Of a DNA stretch of 64,000 nt, positions 1 through 10,949 are shown in pieces. The position numbers and the translations under genes were made by a program. Position 1 is the stretch's first letter. Each line of letters opens with the position of its first letter. Origin of the DNA: Tenrec ecaudatus. Taxonomy: Eukaryota; Chordata; Mammalia; Afrosoricida; Tenrecidae. The notes under the pieces were generated by a model. That model was not told the DNA's origin, did not search any database, and saw nothing but the letters and a program-made list of their open reading frames with translations. Location: contig NC_134543.1 in NCBI RefSeq assembly GCF_050624435.1, positions 126,199,475-126,263,474 on the forward strand, written 5' to 3'.

Positions 1-525
1 TCTATTTTTATGGATTAATGTATTTACATACAGACACCCCTATGCTCATGCCTCTATCCATAGTTTTGCTTCCTAGATCATTCCTTTGTTTCCTTTTACC
101 TTCCTTCTGCCCCACCATCATGCTGACTCTACTTCTGCCTCCTAGTACTTCCTCTCAGCTAGACTGCAGTTGCACCTGTGCTCCCAGGATCCCTATATCC
201 TCCTCGTTATTGTTTTTTATTCCCTAGTTGTTCTCCTGTCTATGGCGCTGTTTGCCCATTGCACCTTTCCCCTGCTCCCTTTCCCCACAATCCCCCCCTC
301 AAAAAAACCCCACAACAACCACAGCACAAAACAACAACACCAAAAAAATATGTATGCTTCCTGTTCTGTCTGCTGACCTTTATGGCTATCTCCCCGCTGG
401 TCCTGGGGGAATTCTGTGAACTGTCCTTCCTAGCCTGAAATCTATTTTGGGGGGATTTTTAGAGGATTTGTGGGTTGACTTTGCTGCCATCACTCATCTG
501 TTGTGTTCCCTTCTTGGTTTGCCCT

Positions 526-573
<48 letters not shown>

Positions 574-1128
574 GGTTGGCTGGGGAGGAGGGTTCAGACT
601 GCACTTCCTCCCTGCTCTGTGTCCCCAGTATTGTCCTCTGTAGCAGTATGCTCCAGCAAGGGGACAACATGTCGTGAGCTATTGTCAGCCCTACCGTCAT
701 CTCTGTGTCTTAGCAGTTCCATGCTAGGACGTTGTCCTCCGTGCTTGGTGTATCATTATGGGGTCTGGACCTACTGTTCCTTTCTCTTTTTCCTTCTTGG
801 TTTGCTTTCATGTGGATGTGATGTGCCGGCCCCACACCCCAACCTGTAGGTTTAGTGTTGTTCTCTGTCACGTGTACTTCTAGGGAGGTCGGAGGTCGGT
901 TTGCCTTGGTTTGGGGCCACCCTGTAGCCTAATCTTTTCATGTCTTCCTCCTCATGGTTACATTGCCCTTGTGGTTTGGTGTGCCTCTCTTCTTTTGACC
1001 AAGAGCATCTGTGGCCTGTCTCTGTAGCACTGAGCTGAAACCTCTGGTGTTGATGCTAGAATTGGGTACTGGAACATGAGAGTCCAGCTCTCCTGCCTTG
1101 GGGCCAGCTGGCAAGGTCTTATCCATCC
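1..1128 (-). repeat. L1-type LINE 3' region, antisense, old
   Basis: The pyrimidine-rich + strand matches, in divergent form, the order of blocks seen in the 5.4-7.1 kb element (cttcctctcagct, cccactatcatgct-like blocks, then C-rich tract). I read it as the inner 3' UTR of a L1-type LINE inserted antisense, cut by the window start. Short open frames here are by-products of biased composition. Inner boundary at about 1.1 kb is approximate. Confidence 0.5.
527..572. repeat. (TG)n microsatellite
   Basis: About 23 uninterrupted TG units, lying inside the LINE-derived tract. Confidence 0.98.
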
Positions 1129-1566
1129 CTAATCAAACATACAGTTGTCATCTGGTCAAAGTATCATATTCAGTTTGTTACCCTAATGTGAGAAAACTTT
1201 TATCTTCCTGAGGTGCTAATTACACTGAACACTGAATTGCTTTGAAGAAAAATGTAAATGTGGAATATTTATCAGAGAACACAGTTGCTGCATATGGTTC
1301 TTTGGATGTGTTGTACTTGTGGCCTCTTCATCAGACTTGTTTCCTTCTCTCTTTTGGAATATTACCACCTCCATCTCCTTGGAATTGATTTTCACCCAAC
1401 TAAATTTTAGAGCATGATTTTTTTTCATCCTATCAAGTTCTCCATATTTGAAATCAAGAAAACCTACAGTACATCTATATCCTTTTTAGTTATTTCTTGA
1501 CTGCTTACTTTAGCTGTTCTTCTGGAGACAGGTATAAGGTTAATCAATTGCCTGATGATTTGTTAA
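1129..1566. other. No recognised feature
   Basis: AT-rich sequence without a supportable gene, exon or repeat that I can identify. Confidence 0.5.
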
Positions 1567-1767
1567 GGAGCCATAGTGGTCCAGTGGGTTAAGCATTGGG
1601 CTGTAACCACTAGATTAGGTTTAGACCTACCAGCAGATCTGCAGGAGATAGGTAAGACTGGCTGCTCCTGTAAAAGATGTACAATTTCAGTAATCCTATG
1701 GAACACCTCTACTCTATCCTGTATGGTTGCTATGCGTCGGAATCAATTCAGTAGCAGTGTCTGGGAG
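1567..1767 (+). repeat. AfroSINE
   Basis: Begins with a GGAGCC-like head, contains CAGTGGGTTAAGCATTGGGC and CTCTATCCTGTATGGTTGC, and ends ...GGAATCAATTCAGTAGCAGTG. This is the tRNA-derived afrotherian SINE order (GTGGGTTAA, GGGCTGCTAAC, TACAGTCTC, CTGTCCTGTAGGGTCGCTATGAG). Moderately diverged. Confidence 0.85.
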
Positions 1768-1795
1768 ATTTGTTATGAAGAGTGTCATAGTTTAG

Positions 1796-1819
1796 GATAT
1801 ATATATATATATATATATA

Positions 1820-1884
<65 letters not shown>
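1796..1884. repeat. (AT)n microsatellite
   Basis: TA/AT dinucleotide run with a single GG interruption at 1819-1821. Confidence 0.98.
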
Positions 1885-1890
<6 letters not shown>

Positions 1891-2104
1891 GCTTGCAGAG
1901 TTGATCAAAAGACCCACTGGGCTCTGAATCAGTAGTGGTTGCGAAAAGCTACTAACATTTGTTTTCTCTGATGGAAATGGCAAACGAAATGTTTTCTAGA
2001 TGACTGGTGAACAATTTCCCTCAGGAGAGGAGAAGAAAATGGTTGTTTAGTAGTTAATTCCCTGCTGTGTTAGACAGCTATGAAACTTATGAGGCATGAA
2101 AGAA

Positions 2105-2605
2105 GAGTAGGTGCACTTTGCCCCTCCCCTTGTCATTCTTTCTACTTGAGCCCTTGTTATCAGCTCCTCATATTATTCCCTCCCTCCCTCATGGACCCTT
2201 GATAATTTATAAAGTATTATTTTTCATGTCTTAACACTGAGCAATGTCTCCCTTCACCCACTTTTCTGTTATCCATCCCCCTGGGAGGGGGTTATAGGTA
2301 GATCATTGTGATCTGGTTCCCCCTATTTCCCCCCACCTTCCCCTTCTCCTCCTGGTATGGCTACTCTCAATATTGGTCCTGAGGGATTTAACTGTCCTGG
2401 ATTCCCTATGTTTCCAACTCTTATCTGTACCTGTGTACATCCTCTGGTCTAGCTAGATTTGTAAGGTAGAATTGGGGTCATGATGGGAGGGGGGTAGGAA
2501 GCATTAAAGAACTAGAGGAAAGTTTTATGTTCATTGATGTTGTACTGTACCCTGATTGGCTTCTCTCCTTTCTACGACCCTTCTGTAAGGGATGTCCAGT
2601 GACCC
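2105..2605 (-). repeat. L1-type 3' UTR fragment, antisense
   Basis: Contains the family landmarks in order on the + strand: CTACTTGAGCCCTTG, CCCTTGATAATTTATAAA, CTCCCTTCACCCACTTTTCT, CTGGATTCCCTATGTTTCCA, TGTACATCCTCTGGTCTAGC, GTAAGGGATGTCCAG. The 3' terminal ~100 bp and any poly(T) are missing at the left edge. Confidence 0.75.
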
Positions 2606-3370
2606 TTTTTAAAATTTTAATTAAAAAAATTTTTTTCTTAGTGACCCTTAATGCCACATCCTTTCTAGATTGTTGTTCCGAACTTTTCCATTGTCTTCAC
2701 AATACAAACAAATACAAATTCCAATTCTTCTTTTTCTTTCTACAAGTCAGCTGTAGACTTCTTTCTCAGAAGACCCTAACTTTTTAGTTTGAAATGTGAT
2801 CTTTAGTGTCTAGTCCCCAGCTGCACAAGATTATGCTTTCTAGGGGGGAACAGTGAGGCTCTGCCAAGCTGACTTTGCTGTAATGCATTTTATTGTGGAA
2901 ATAATCCTTTCTCCCAATGCATGGGCCTTGCTTTTTTTTTCTTTTTCTGTTTTAAATTAATTAATTTATTCTTACATTTCTTTATTCTTTCTGGGTTTCT
3001 TTCCTTTCACCTCTATTTCTTAGAGCTCAGAAAAGGGATTTTGTTTGGAACTTGATATGAGAGTCAGTGGAAAGTTGGTTTCAATATTGTCTTTAACGTT
3101 TCCAAGGAACCTCTTACGTAATTTAATTTAGTTACTGTTGTGTCCACTCTTTCTATTATTTGACATTTCCTCACTCTGTTAATGTAGGTCAGGGTAGTTT
3201 TTATTGATTATAAAAACTGGCCACTTACCAAGACCAAAAAAAATTCATTTACTTGAGGAATAATAGAGTAGCACCTTCTTTAACTGATAGTTAATGTCTT
3301 TTATCCAATACACATGTATTCAGCATGACTAAAATTCTGCATGATTAACATGCTCAAGTTGATAAATTCA
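2606..3370. other. No recognised gene; AT-rich
   Basis: I see no supportable exon. Homopolymer-rich stretches are at 2605-2640 and 2930-2945. Confidence 0.5.
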
Positions 3371-3374
3371 TTGC

Positions 3375-3640
3375 TTCCTCATTCAACAAATGCTTGTTCA
3401 TGTGGTAGGCATAGGTCTGAGACTATAGCAGTAAACCAGAGACACACAAAAATGGTCCTCATGGGGCTTTCATCCTGCCAGGTGAAACGAAATGAAAACA
3501 TAAATATTTAAAGTATATACATAATGGCTCATACAGTGGGGGAACAATAAGTTAGGAAAGGGTTAGTGAGGTGAGCAAATAATCAGAGGAACTGGCTTCT
3601 ATGAAGAATAACGTGGCATCAGGATTGGAGGAAGGGTGGG
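3375..3640 (-). repeat. L2-like ancient LINE remnant, antisense
   Basis: The + strand reads as the reverse complement of an L2 3' end: ATTCAACAAATGCTTG, GTGGTAGGCAT, CTATAGCAGTAAACCAGAGA, GTCCTCATGGGGCTTTCATCC. Strongly decayed, as expected for a pan-mammalian family. Confidence 0.6.
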
Positions 3641-3651
3641 TAACAACCTGC

Positions 3652-3925
3652 AATATACAGATGACACAACCTTACTTGCTAAAAATGAGGAAAATTTCAA
3701 ACACTTGCTGCTGCAGCCTTTCATATGGATTACAGCTCAATGTCAACTAAAATCCTCCCAACTGCTCTGATAGGTAGCATCATGATTAACAAAAAAGGTT
3801 GATGTTGTCAGGATTTTGTCTTGCTTGGTTCCACAGTCAATGCTCGCTCATGGAACCAACAGTCAAGAGATCAAACAATGCATTGCTCTAGGTACACAAA
3901 GCCTCTTTAAAATGTGAAAAGCGCT
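3652..3925 (+). repeat. RTE/BovB-type LINE fragment, sense
   Basis: The + strand translates to a decayed reverse-transcriptase block resembling L-Q-Y-T-D-D-T-T-L, the RTE form of the YADD catalytic motif (Tyr replaced by Thr here). It continues with the RTE-typical CAGTCAAGAGATCAAAC and a run ending CTCTTTAAAATGTGAAAAGC. Coding is broken, so this is a dead fragment. Confidence 0.75.
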
Positions 3926-4395
3926 CCTCCCCAGAAGAATTTATTTCAGAAGACAGCACTGAATCTGAAGCTCTGGGAGAGGAACATATCTGATCGGAAG
4001 ACACAGGAACAGATGAAGGGGGAGGAGGAGAGAGTGGAACACATCCTGGCCCACCCTGCCTTGAGGACAATATTCCGCTCAGAGTAGCCGGTCCACAGAG
4101 AGGACCACATGGCCGGCCCCACTATGAGACACAACGTCCCTTACTGACCCATAACCCCACAGGGGACAACACTGGCGACACAGTGTGGGAATTGCACCCA
4201 ATCTATCCCACCACATTGAGGCAAAACACTAAGGGGGTGCAACAGAACAGCAAGGGAATGGAGCGGCAAGGTCCCCAGGGAATGCCAAAGGTGGTCTTTG
4301 GGGCCAGGGCTAGGCGCCTCAACAGACTCAACTGGAAAACACTCTTAAAGGCCAACAAATAGTCCTTGAACTACCTACAAGCTTTTCTTTCTTGT
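3926..4395. repeat. Unclassified segment between RTE and L1 pieces
   Basis: GC- and purine-richer than its surroundings and bounded on both sides by repeats (RTE on the left, an L1 poly(T) on the right). It has no similarity I recognise. It may be inner sequence of one of the LINE families or another element. Short minus-strand open frames here look non-coding. Confidence 0.35.
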
Positions 4396-4885
4396 TTTTT
4401 TTTTTTGTCATTGGTTTGTTGTTATTTTCCCCTCCCTCCCCGCTCCCCCCTCCCTCATGAGCCCTTGATAATTTATAAATTGTTATTTTGTCATATCTTG
4501 CCCTATCCAGCATCTCCCTTCACCCCCTTTTCTGCTGTCCATCCCCCAGGGAGGAGGTCACATGTAGATCCTTATAATCAGTATCCCTTTTCCAACCCAC
4601 TCACCCTCTACTCTCCCAGCATCGCCCCTCACACCCCTGGTCCTGGAGGTATCATCCACCCTGGATTCCCTGTGCCTCCAGCTCCCATATGCACCAGTGT
4701 ACAACCTCTGCCCTATCCAGTCCTGCAAGGTAGAATTCAGATCATGGTAGTGGGGTGGGGAGGGGGGCGAGAAAGCATTTAGGAACTGGGGGAAAACTGT
4801 ATTCTTTATCGGTGCTACGTCGCACCCTGACGGACTCATCTCCTCCTCTAGACCCCTCTGTGAGGGGATAGGTCAATTTCATAAC
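4396..4885 (-). repeat. L1-type 3' UTR fragment, antisense
   Basis: A T-run at 4395-4407 is followed by family landmarks from CTCCCTCATGAGCCCTTGAT through CTGGATTCCCTGTGCCTCC to CTGTGAGGGGATAGG. The last ~120 bp of the usual LINE 3' end are absent. Confidence 0.75.
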
Positions 4886-4899
4886 CTTCCTAGATCACT

Positions 4900-5418
4900 A
4901 TAGTTGAAGTACCACCTTGTGAAGTGCTCTGGCGTGTCAGTTCCAACTCCAGCAACCCTGCATACAACAGAAGGAACCGTCGTCACCTGGACCTGCGCTG
5001 TCCTCACCATCATCCTTATGTTGCGTCCATTGTTACGGCCACTGCATCAGTCCATTTGGCAGATGGGCCTTCATTTTCACTGCCCCACTACTTTACCAAG
5101 CGTCTTATCCTTTCCAGGGAATGGCTTCTCCTGACATGTCCAAAGTACATGAGATGCAGTCTCGCCATCCTAGTCTCTAAGGAACATTCTGGCTATTTTT
5201 CCAAGACAGATTTGTTTGTGCTTTTGTCAATCATGGTACTTTTAAGATTCTTCACCAGCACCATAAGATTCTTCGCCAGCAGCATAATTTAAATGCATTA
5301 ATTCTTCACCAGTCGTCCTATTTGGTGTCCAAGTTTCATAATGAAAAACTGAAAATCTTATGGCGTGGGTCAGCCACACTTTAGTCCTCAAAGTAACCTC
5401 CTCACTTTGCACACTTTA
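4900..5418 (-). repeat. RTE/BovB-type LINE 3' end, antisense
   Basis: The + strand carries CATTGTTACGGCCACTGCAT, CACTACTTTACCAAGCGTCT, TCCTGACATGTCCAAAGTAC, GGAACATTCTGGCTATTTTT and TGGCGTGGGTCAGCC. These are the afrotherian RTE/BovB 3' landmarks in reverse. Frameshifted and non-functional. Confidence 0.8.
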
Positions 5419-5424
5419 GTTTTT

Positions 5425-7066
5425 ATTTTTTAATCGTTTCATTAGGGGCTCATACACTCTTATCACAATCCATACATATACATACATCAATTGTGAAAAG
5501 CACAATTGCACATTCATTGCCCTCATCATTCTCAAAACATTTGCTCTCCACCGAAGCCCCTGGTATCAGCTCTTCATTTTTTCCCCTTCCTCCCTGCTCC
5601 CCCTCCCTCATGAACCCTTGATGATTTATAAATTATTATTTTGTCATATCTTGTACTGTCTGATATCTCCCTTCATCCACATTTCTGTTGTCTGTCCCCC
5701 ATGGAGGAAGTTATATGTAGATCCTTGTAATTGGTTTCCCCTTTCCAACCCACCTTCCCTCCACCCTCCCAGTATCTCCACTCACACCACTGGTCCTGAA
5801 GGTATCATCCGCCCTGGATTCCCTGTGTTTCCAGTTCCTATCTTTAAAAGTGTACTTCCTCTAGTCTAGCCAGATTTGTAAGGTAGAATTGGGATCATGA
5901 TAGTGGGGGAGGAGGAAGCATTTAGGAACTAGAGGAAAGTTGTATGTTTCATCGTTGCTACACTGCACCCTGACTGGCTCATCTCCTCCCCGTGACCCTT
6001 CCGTAAGGGGATGACCAGTTGCCTACGCATGGGTCTTGGGTCCCCAATCTGTATTCTCCTTCATTTGATTCTTTGTTCCTTGTTCTGTGATACCTGATCC
6101 CTTCGACACCTGGTATGCTTCTTCCATGTGGGCTTTGTTGCTTCTGAGCTAGATGGCTGCTTGTTTACCTTCAAAACTTTAAGACCCCAGACACTATATA
6201 TTTTTGATAGCCGGGCACCATCAGCTTTCTTCGCCACATTTGCTTATACACCCTTTTGTCTTCAGCAATCATATCATGGAGGTGACCACACAATGATATA
6301 TTTTGTTTTTTGATTCCTGATAACTGATCCCTTCAGCATCTTGTTATCATTCAGGCTAGTGTACTTCTTCCATGTGGGCTTTGTTGCTTCTGAGCTACGT
6401 GGCTGCTTGTTTACTTTCAAGCCTTTAAGACCCCAAACACTATACCCTGTGATAACCGGGCACCATCAGCTTTCTTCACCACATTTGCTTATATACCCGC
6501 TTTGTCTTCAGTGATTATGTCAGAAAGGCGAGTATCATAGAATGCCAATTTAATAGAAGAAAGTATTCTTGCATTGAGGAAGTACTTGAGTGGAGATCGA
6601 ATGTCCTTCTTCTACCTTAATACTAAACCTATAAATGTATGCACATAGATCTATATCCCCATCATCATATATATCTACATATGTACATGCCTTTATTTAG
6701 ACCTTTATAAATGCCCTTTACCTCCAAGCTTTTTCCTCTATTTCCTTTGACTTTCCTCTTGTCCCACTATCATGCTCAGTCTTCATTTGGGTTTCAGTAA
6801 TTCCTCTCGGCTACATTACCATTGATCACGCCCTACCAGCCTTCCTACACCTTCCTCACCACTGATTTGGATCACTTGTTCCCTAGTCCCTGAATTTGTT
6901 AACACCACTACCTTTCCCCCCACCTCCCCTTCTCCCATGTCCCCCAGGAACTGTTGGTTCCATTGTTTTCTCCTCCAGATTGTTCATCCAGCCTATCTTA
7001 TTTAGACAGATCTGCAGAGATAAAAACATACAGAAAAACAAGACAGAGCAAAACCAAGCAACAATA
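5425..7066 (-). repeat. Long L1-type 3' UTR copy, antisense
   Basis: The most complete copy in the window (about 1.64 kb). It starts TTTTTAATCG, GGGGCTCATACACTCTTATC, then runs through all family blocks: CTCATGAACCCTTGATG, CTGGATTCCCTGTGTTTCC, AAGACCCCAGACACTATA, TTCAGCAATCATATCATGG, CCCACTATCATGCTCAG, CATCCAGCCTATCTTATTTA. The block around CATGTGGGCTTTGTTGCTTC is duplicated at 6124-6240 and 6372-6490. No ORF2 is present, so class L1 rests on poly(A), truncation and TSD behaviour of sister copies. Confidence 0.75.
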
Positions 7067-7220
7067 TACAAAGGGCTTAAGTGGAGAGTAAATGCTTCGA
7101 AAATGATTAGGGCAAAGAATGTACAGATGTGCTTTATACAATTGATGTATGTATATGTATGGATTGTGATAAGAGTTGTATGAATCCCTAATAAAATGTA
7201 AAAAAAAGAAAAAATAAATT
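7067..7220 (+). repeat. L1-type 3' terminus, sense, with poly(A)
   Basis: Reads as the reverse complement of 5436-5560: AAGTGGAGAGTAAATGC, GTACAGATGTGCTTTATACA, GGATTGTGATAAGAGTTGTA, CCTAATAAAATG, then A-rich tail at 7198-7216. It abuts the antisense copy tail to tail, forming an inverted repeat. Confidence 0.8.
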
Positions 7221-7239
7221 GACCTAACAAAGCCCTGAA

Positions 7240-7600
7240 GGAAAAGAGGATGGACTTCCATGGGGCAAAACCTTCCAGGATGAAGAAAAGGGGAAATGCA
7301 AAGGCCCTGAGGCAAGAGCTACAGGGAAGCCAAGCCTGTGTGGCCAGTGGCTGCTAAGAATTGAGGGAAGGACTGCTAGGACATCATAAGTATACATCGG
7401 TGTTTTATTCTGGTTGAGAAATTTTTAGCAAAAAGCAACATGAGCTGATATTTTCAAAAGATATCTCTGTCTGCTGTAGTGTCAATAAGACAAGAGGGAA
7501 GTTAAGGGCAGAAACAGAGAAGCTAGTCTGGAGGTTATCTCAGAAATAATAATGAGAAATTTCAGTGGTTGAGAATAGGGAAATAGCCAGGGATGTCTGA
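7240..7600. repeat. Ancient mammalian repeat remnant
   Basis: Contains GCAAAGGCCCTGAGGCAAGA and GGCCAGTGGCTG, a phrase common in old L2-associated mammalian repeats. Weakly preserved; no coding signal. Confidence 0.4.
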
Positions 7601-7603
7601 AAC

Positions 7604-7798
7604 CAGTGGTTCTCAATCTTCCTCATGCCGAGACCCTTTCATACAGCTCCTCATGTGGTGGTGGCCCCCCCCAACCATAAAATTATTTTTACTGCTACTT
7701 CATAACTGTAATTTTGCTACTGTTATGAATTGGGCAACCCCTGTGAACAGGTCATTCAACCCTGGAAGGGGTCGTGACCTACAGGTTGAGAACTGCTG
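7604..7798 (+). mobile_element. SPIN-derived MITE (hAT, non-autonomous)
   Basis: Terminal inverted repeats (TIRs) read CAGTGGTTCTCAATCTTCCT at the left and ...CTACAGGTTGAGAACTGCTG at the right. The interior has the SPIN landmarks CCCAACCATAAAATTATT, GCTACTTCATAACTGTAATT and GGTCATTCAACCCTGGAAGG. An imperfect 8-bp target duplication flanks it (tctgaaac / tcttaacc). At 195 bp it is an internal-deletion derivative with no transposase. Confidence 0.92.
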
Positions 7799-7921
7799 TC
7801 TTAACCAGTGATTAGCTAATGGATGCATTTTGAAGGTAGAGCTGACAGGATTTGCCAGTAGGTTTTAATTGTGGTTTAATTGACTAGGAGGATGGAATAA
7901 CCAATTTTTGGAAAGAATGCA

Positions 7922-8290
7922 TGACAAGCTAGGGTATACGGTTTTCGGCTGCCATGTGGCTGTTTCACCAGGATATGAGTTTTATCAATGGTGTCTCGCT
8001 TTGCCAATGTTAAAACCTGCTCACCTTACTCTACCTGTAATTAGGGGGCTTGCACGCCCCCGCCCCCCAAAGATACATAAGCCTTGGTTTGCGATTAAAA
8101 AAAACACTCTCTCCTGCCCGGTACCACCAAGAGGAGCTGTGGTGAGCATGCTACCTTGAAACGTGTCTGACTTCTTTACTCTCTCCTATCTCTCTCATTC
8201 TCTATGACTTTATATAATCTTTATATATCTCAACTGTACAATTGCGCTTACTGAACCCATGATTAGTTGTGGGGGGCTGGCTTCCCTACA
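7922..8290 (+). repeat. Solo LTR-like element
   Basis: A 369-bp block starts TGACAAGC and ends TTCCCTACA, with imperfect 5-bp flanks (atgca / ttgca). It contains a TATA-like GATACATAAGCC, a degenerate poly(A) signal GATTAAAA and a CT-rich 3' third, as in ERV LTRs. No internal retroviral genes adjoin it. The class is not determined, and the LTR call rests on architecture alone. Confidence 0.45.
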
Positions 8291-9168
8291 TTGCATCGAG
8301 TAGACGTATATAATCGTTTGATTAGTATCTTGTAAAGCGGGGACATGAGGCCTGTAACTGGTGGAGGATATGGGAGCAGGAGGGGACTCTTTTTGCTTTT
8401 TGTTTTATGGGAGACATTCCAGAGTGTTTGTGTGTTAATGGGATTGATCCAGTAGAGAGGGAAAACGTACTGAAGCAGAAGAAAGAGGAGAGAATAGCCT
8501 GCAGTTTGGGAACAGCAGAGCCCTGAAGTCCTGGCAGCAGCGACTTTACTTTGAACTCTCTCAATCGGTCAGGAAAATTGAAGCGGCAATAATGGTGACT
8601 GCTGCTGCCGTGGCCTCCGGAGAATTAGGTTTGAAGATCTTAATGGGAGCCTTATTTGAGCCAAAGCACCTCAGCATGGGTCTTGTGCAGAACTTCCTTT
8701 TAAACGTCCAGTAATCTTAGTTGGACCCTGAGTTCTAAAGGCCCAGAGGGGAGGGAAAGGAGAGATTTAGCCTGTCTGTGGTTAGTCTTCCTTTTCCACT
8801 GTGAACATTTTGACCCTTTCTGCCAACGTGCTTTTAGCTGATACATGATCTTAAGCATACACTGAAAACCACCGTACAAGGCCAAGACCTAAAGCTGCTA
8901 ACACCCTCTTCTGTTTACCCGCACAGGAGCATTACTAGGACGGAGTAGACAATGAAGAAGCTAAACTGTTTATACTTCTACTAGTTACAGAAAAATTTGA
9001 ATTTCATATTTATTTATTAAGACCTCCATATCTACTTTTGAGGCTTAAATCTTCAGAGGATACATCATAGTAGGTGAATAAAAACTAGTATAGAAAAAAT
9101 TCTATACTAGAAAGACTTTTCTGGCAATGAAGTCTGATCAGATGCCCATGAGTCATATTTGTTGAACA
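8291..9168. other. No recognised gene
   Basis: Unique-looking sequence. Acceptor-like tracts occur (for example CTTCTGTTTACCCGCACAG ending near 8926) but none leads into a convincing coding exon. Confidence 0.4.
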
Positions 9169-9678
9169 TGGTTGAGGTAGTTTATTGTGCCAACCTGGCC
9201 GATACACGTTTGTGGGGAAGAGGGCTATATGGTTCAGTGATCTCGCCTTAGTAGTTTTCGGGTCTCTTGCTCTCTGATGGTCGAACCAGGGTGCAGCTGC
9301 CTTAGCCACTTCCCTGCTTCAGCTGGCAAGGCTCACTTCCTGCAAGACATCCCCGAGGAGAAGCCATATGGGCCTACCCCAATATAGCCCAGGGTGCTGG
9401 AGCACTCTTGTGGAGACCCCTGCCAGGGCTGAGATGTTTACACATTCACTGACTCGGCTTTCTTCCTGCAGTCGGCATTATTGCGTGTGTTTTGTGTGAC
9501 GGAGGAGGATTTTGTGAATTGGTGCTGGACACAGAGGCTAATGGGTTAATGTTGGACTTGTGGGCTTGAGCAGCACTGGATTGGGATGTTTTTTTGATGC
9601 ACAGTTAACCTCTATATAAAACTCTCTCTTATACATGAGTTTCTGTGGATTTGTTTCTCTAAAGTACCCAGACTAACA
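9169..9678 (-). repeat. ~500-bp dispersed family with TG...CA ends, copy 1
   Basis: On the minus strand it begins TGTTAGTCTGGGTACTTTAG and ends in ...CAACCA. Shared landmarks with the copies at 12932-13424 and 55637-56087 include AGACCCCTGCCAG..CTGAGATG and CTTCCTGCA..CGGCATTA..TG on the + strand. Length and termini suggest an LTR, but no clear TSD was found. Confidence 0.6.
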
Positions 9679-9943
9679 CAATGGTAAACACAAGACATCC
9701 AATCGAAAATAATGAAAGATCAGTTGGAAATTGCTCTGTAACATTGTCTGCTGCCCTTGGTTCTTCCTTGAAGTGTGTGTGGTTGGCATAATCTATCTTT
9801 GGAGAAATTATAAAAGGCTTAGAGGTTTACCCAGCTTTGTTTCGTGCTAGGCATCCAAAGGGGCTTCTAAATAATTTTTACTTATTCTACAGTCTCACTG
9901 GAATTCATCCAATGAAAAAGCTTTATGTGTTCATACCTTTCAG

Positions 9944-10022
9944 AGTGAATCATCTTCCTTTCCTTTAGTGAGAGAAGGACTCTGTTTATACTGTTCCTGG
10001 CAGGATTTCCACAAATGTTCTC
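9944..10022 (+). CDS. Candidate internal coding exon of unidentified gene
   Basis: A pyrimidine-rich acceptor ending TTCATACCTTTCAG and a strong donor CTC|GTAAGT bound 79 bp. Only one frame is open: 26 codons plus one base, reading S-E-S-S-S-F-P-L-V-R-E-G-L-C-L-Y-C..., with C-x2-C and H-K-C that could bind zinc. It would be followed by the exon near 10413. I do not recognise the protein. Caution: the opposite strand is also open here for about 110 codons, so the call rests on splice signals and phase with downstream exons. Confidence 0.4.
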
Positions 10023-10412
10023 GTAAGTCTCCCCAGTGCTTCACTTGAGATGGACCTTGAGGGGCCTGATGTTCCTGAAAGAGTTCCCTATTCACAGTGA
10101 CTTGTGTTAAAGACTGTGAGTTCTGATTCTTCCTTGGGGAGCATGGCAGGCATCCCTTTTTGATGGAATTGTTCTTGTTATAGGAGTCTGATATGGCAGG
10201 CAATAGACTTTGAAAGAATACCTTGCTAAGACCTGGGGAAAGGTAAGGTTTGTTCTTGCTTGTTGAGCATAATCCTCTTTACTTGACAGTGAAATAAAGA
10301 GTGATATTACTGGGACATTGAAGTGAAATATAGAAAATTCTTTGATCTCCGTGAAATTCAAAATTTGTCCCAACTAGCCTAAACTTTTATTTTTATATTT
10401 CACAGTATCCAG

Positions 10413-10508
10413 ACATCAGTCAAGAATCTGATTCTCCATTTGTTTTCATCTGCACAAATCCCCAGGAAATGATTGTGAAGTTTCCTATTAAAGGAAATCC
10501 GAAAATCT
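10413..10508 (+). CDS. Candidate internal coding exon of unidentified gene
   Basis: The acceptor is TATCCAG at 10412 or CACAG at 10405; the donor is AATCT|GTAAGT. The open frame reads ...S-Q-E-S-D-S-P-F-V-F-I-C-T-N-P-Q-E-M-I-V... and ends one base into a codon. The 10412 acceptor is preferred because it joins in frame to the exon ending at 10022, whereas the 10405 acceptor would hit a stop in that phase. The last base of the exon plus the GG opening the exon at 16914 gives TGG (Trp), so the phases agree. Family unknown. Confidence 0.5.
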
Positions 10509-10949
10509 GTAAGTCGTAATCTGTGATGGTCTAATTTTGTTTCTTTCTAGTCCTGCATCTCACTGGTTTAACTTAAAAATCTGCCCCCTTTTACTTTCTT
10601 CTATCTTTCATGTTGACAAATTAATACAATGTTATTTATTGATAACTGTAATATTAATTACAGTATAGCCTTTTCAGGGTATACTTTGATCTACAACTAC
10701 TGGCATGCATGTGAATCACGCTAATCTTCCCTTTAGGACCCCATTACCTTCGACGTGCCATTTGTCAGCCAAAAGAGTAGGCTTTGCCCCACTGTACGTT
10801 CATTAACGGAAGCAGTAAACCCATGCTAGAGGCAATATGACCAACCTGTTCATTGTTCCAAACTCCAATCCAAAAATAAATGTAACCCTCTAAGACTCCT
10901 TCATGTACTTTCCTGGAGGCACGACTTCCTACATCGTCCCCGATTAGCG

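Noticed and set aside
475-849. 124-codon frame containing a run of Val-Cys repeats
   Set aside because: Translation of a (TG)n microsatellite inside LINE sequence.
1576-1935. 119-codon frame with Ile-Tyr repeats
   Set aside because: SINE plus (AT)n microsatellite.
4366-5134. Several + strand open frames rich in Pro/Ser/Leu
   Set aside because: They are translations of antisense LINE 3' UTR; similar frames recur at every LINE copy (14.9, 45.0, 50.7 kb).
9940-10300. About 110 codons open on the minus strand over the 9944-10022 exon
   Set aside because: Protein-like composition, but no start, splice pair or homology that I can recognise; the + strand has acceptor, donor and phase continuity instead.
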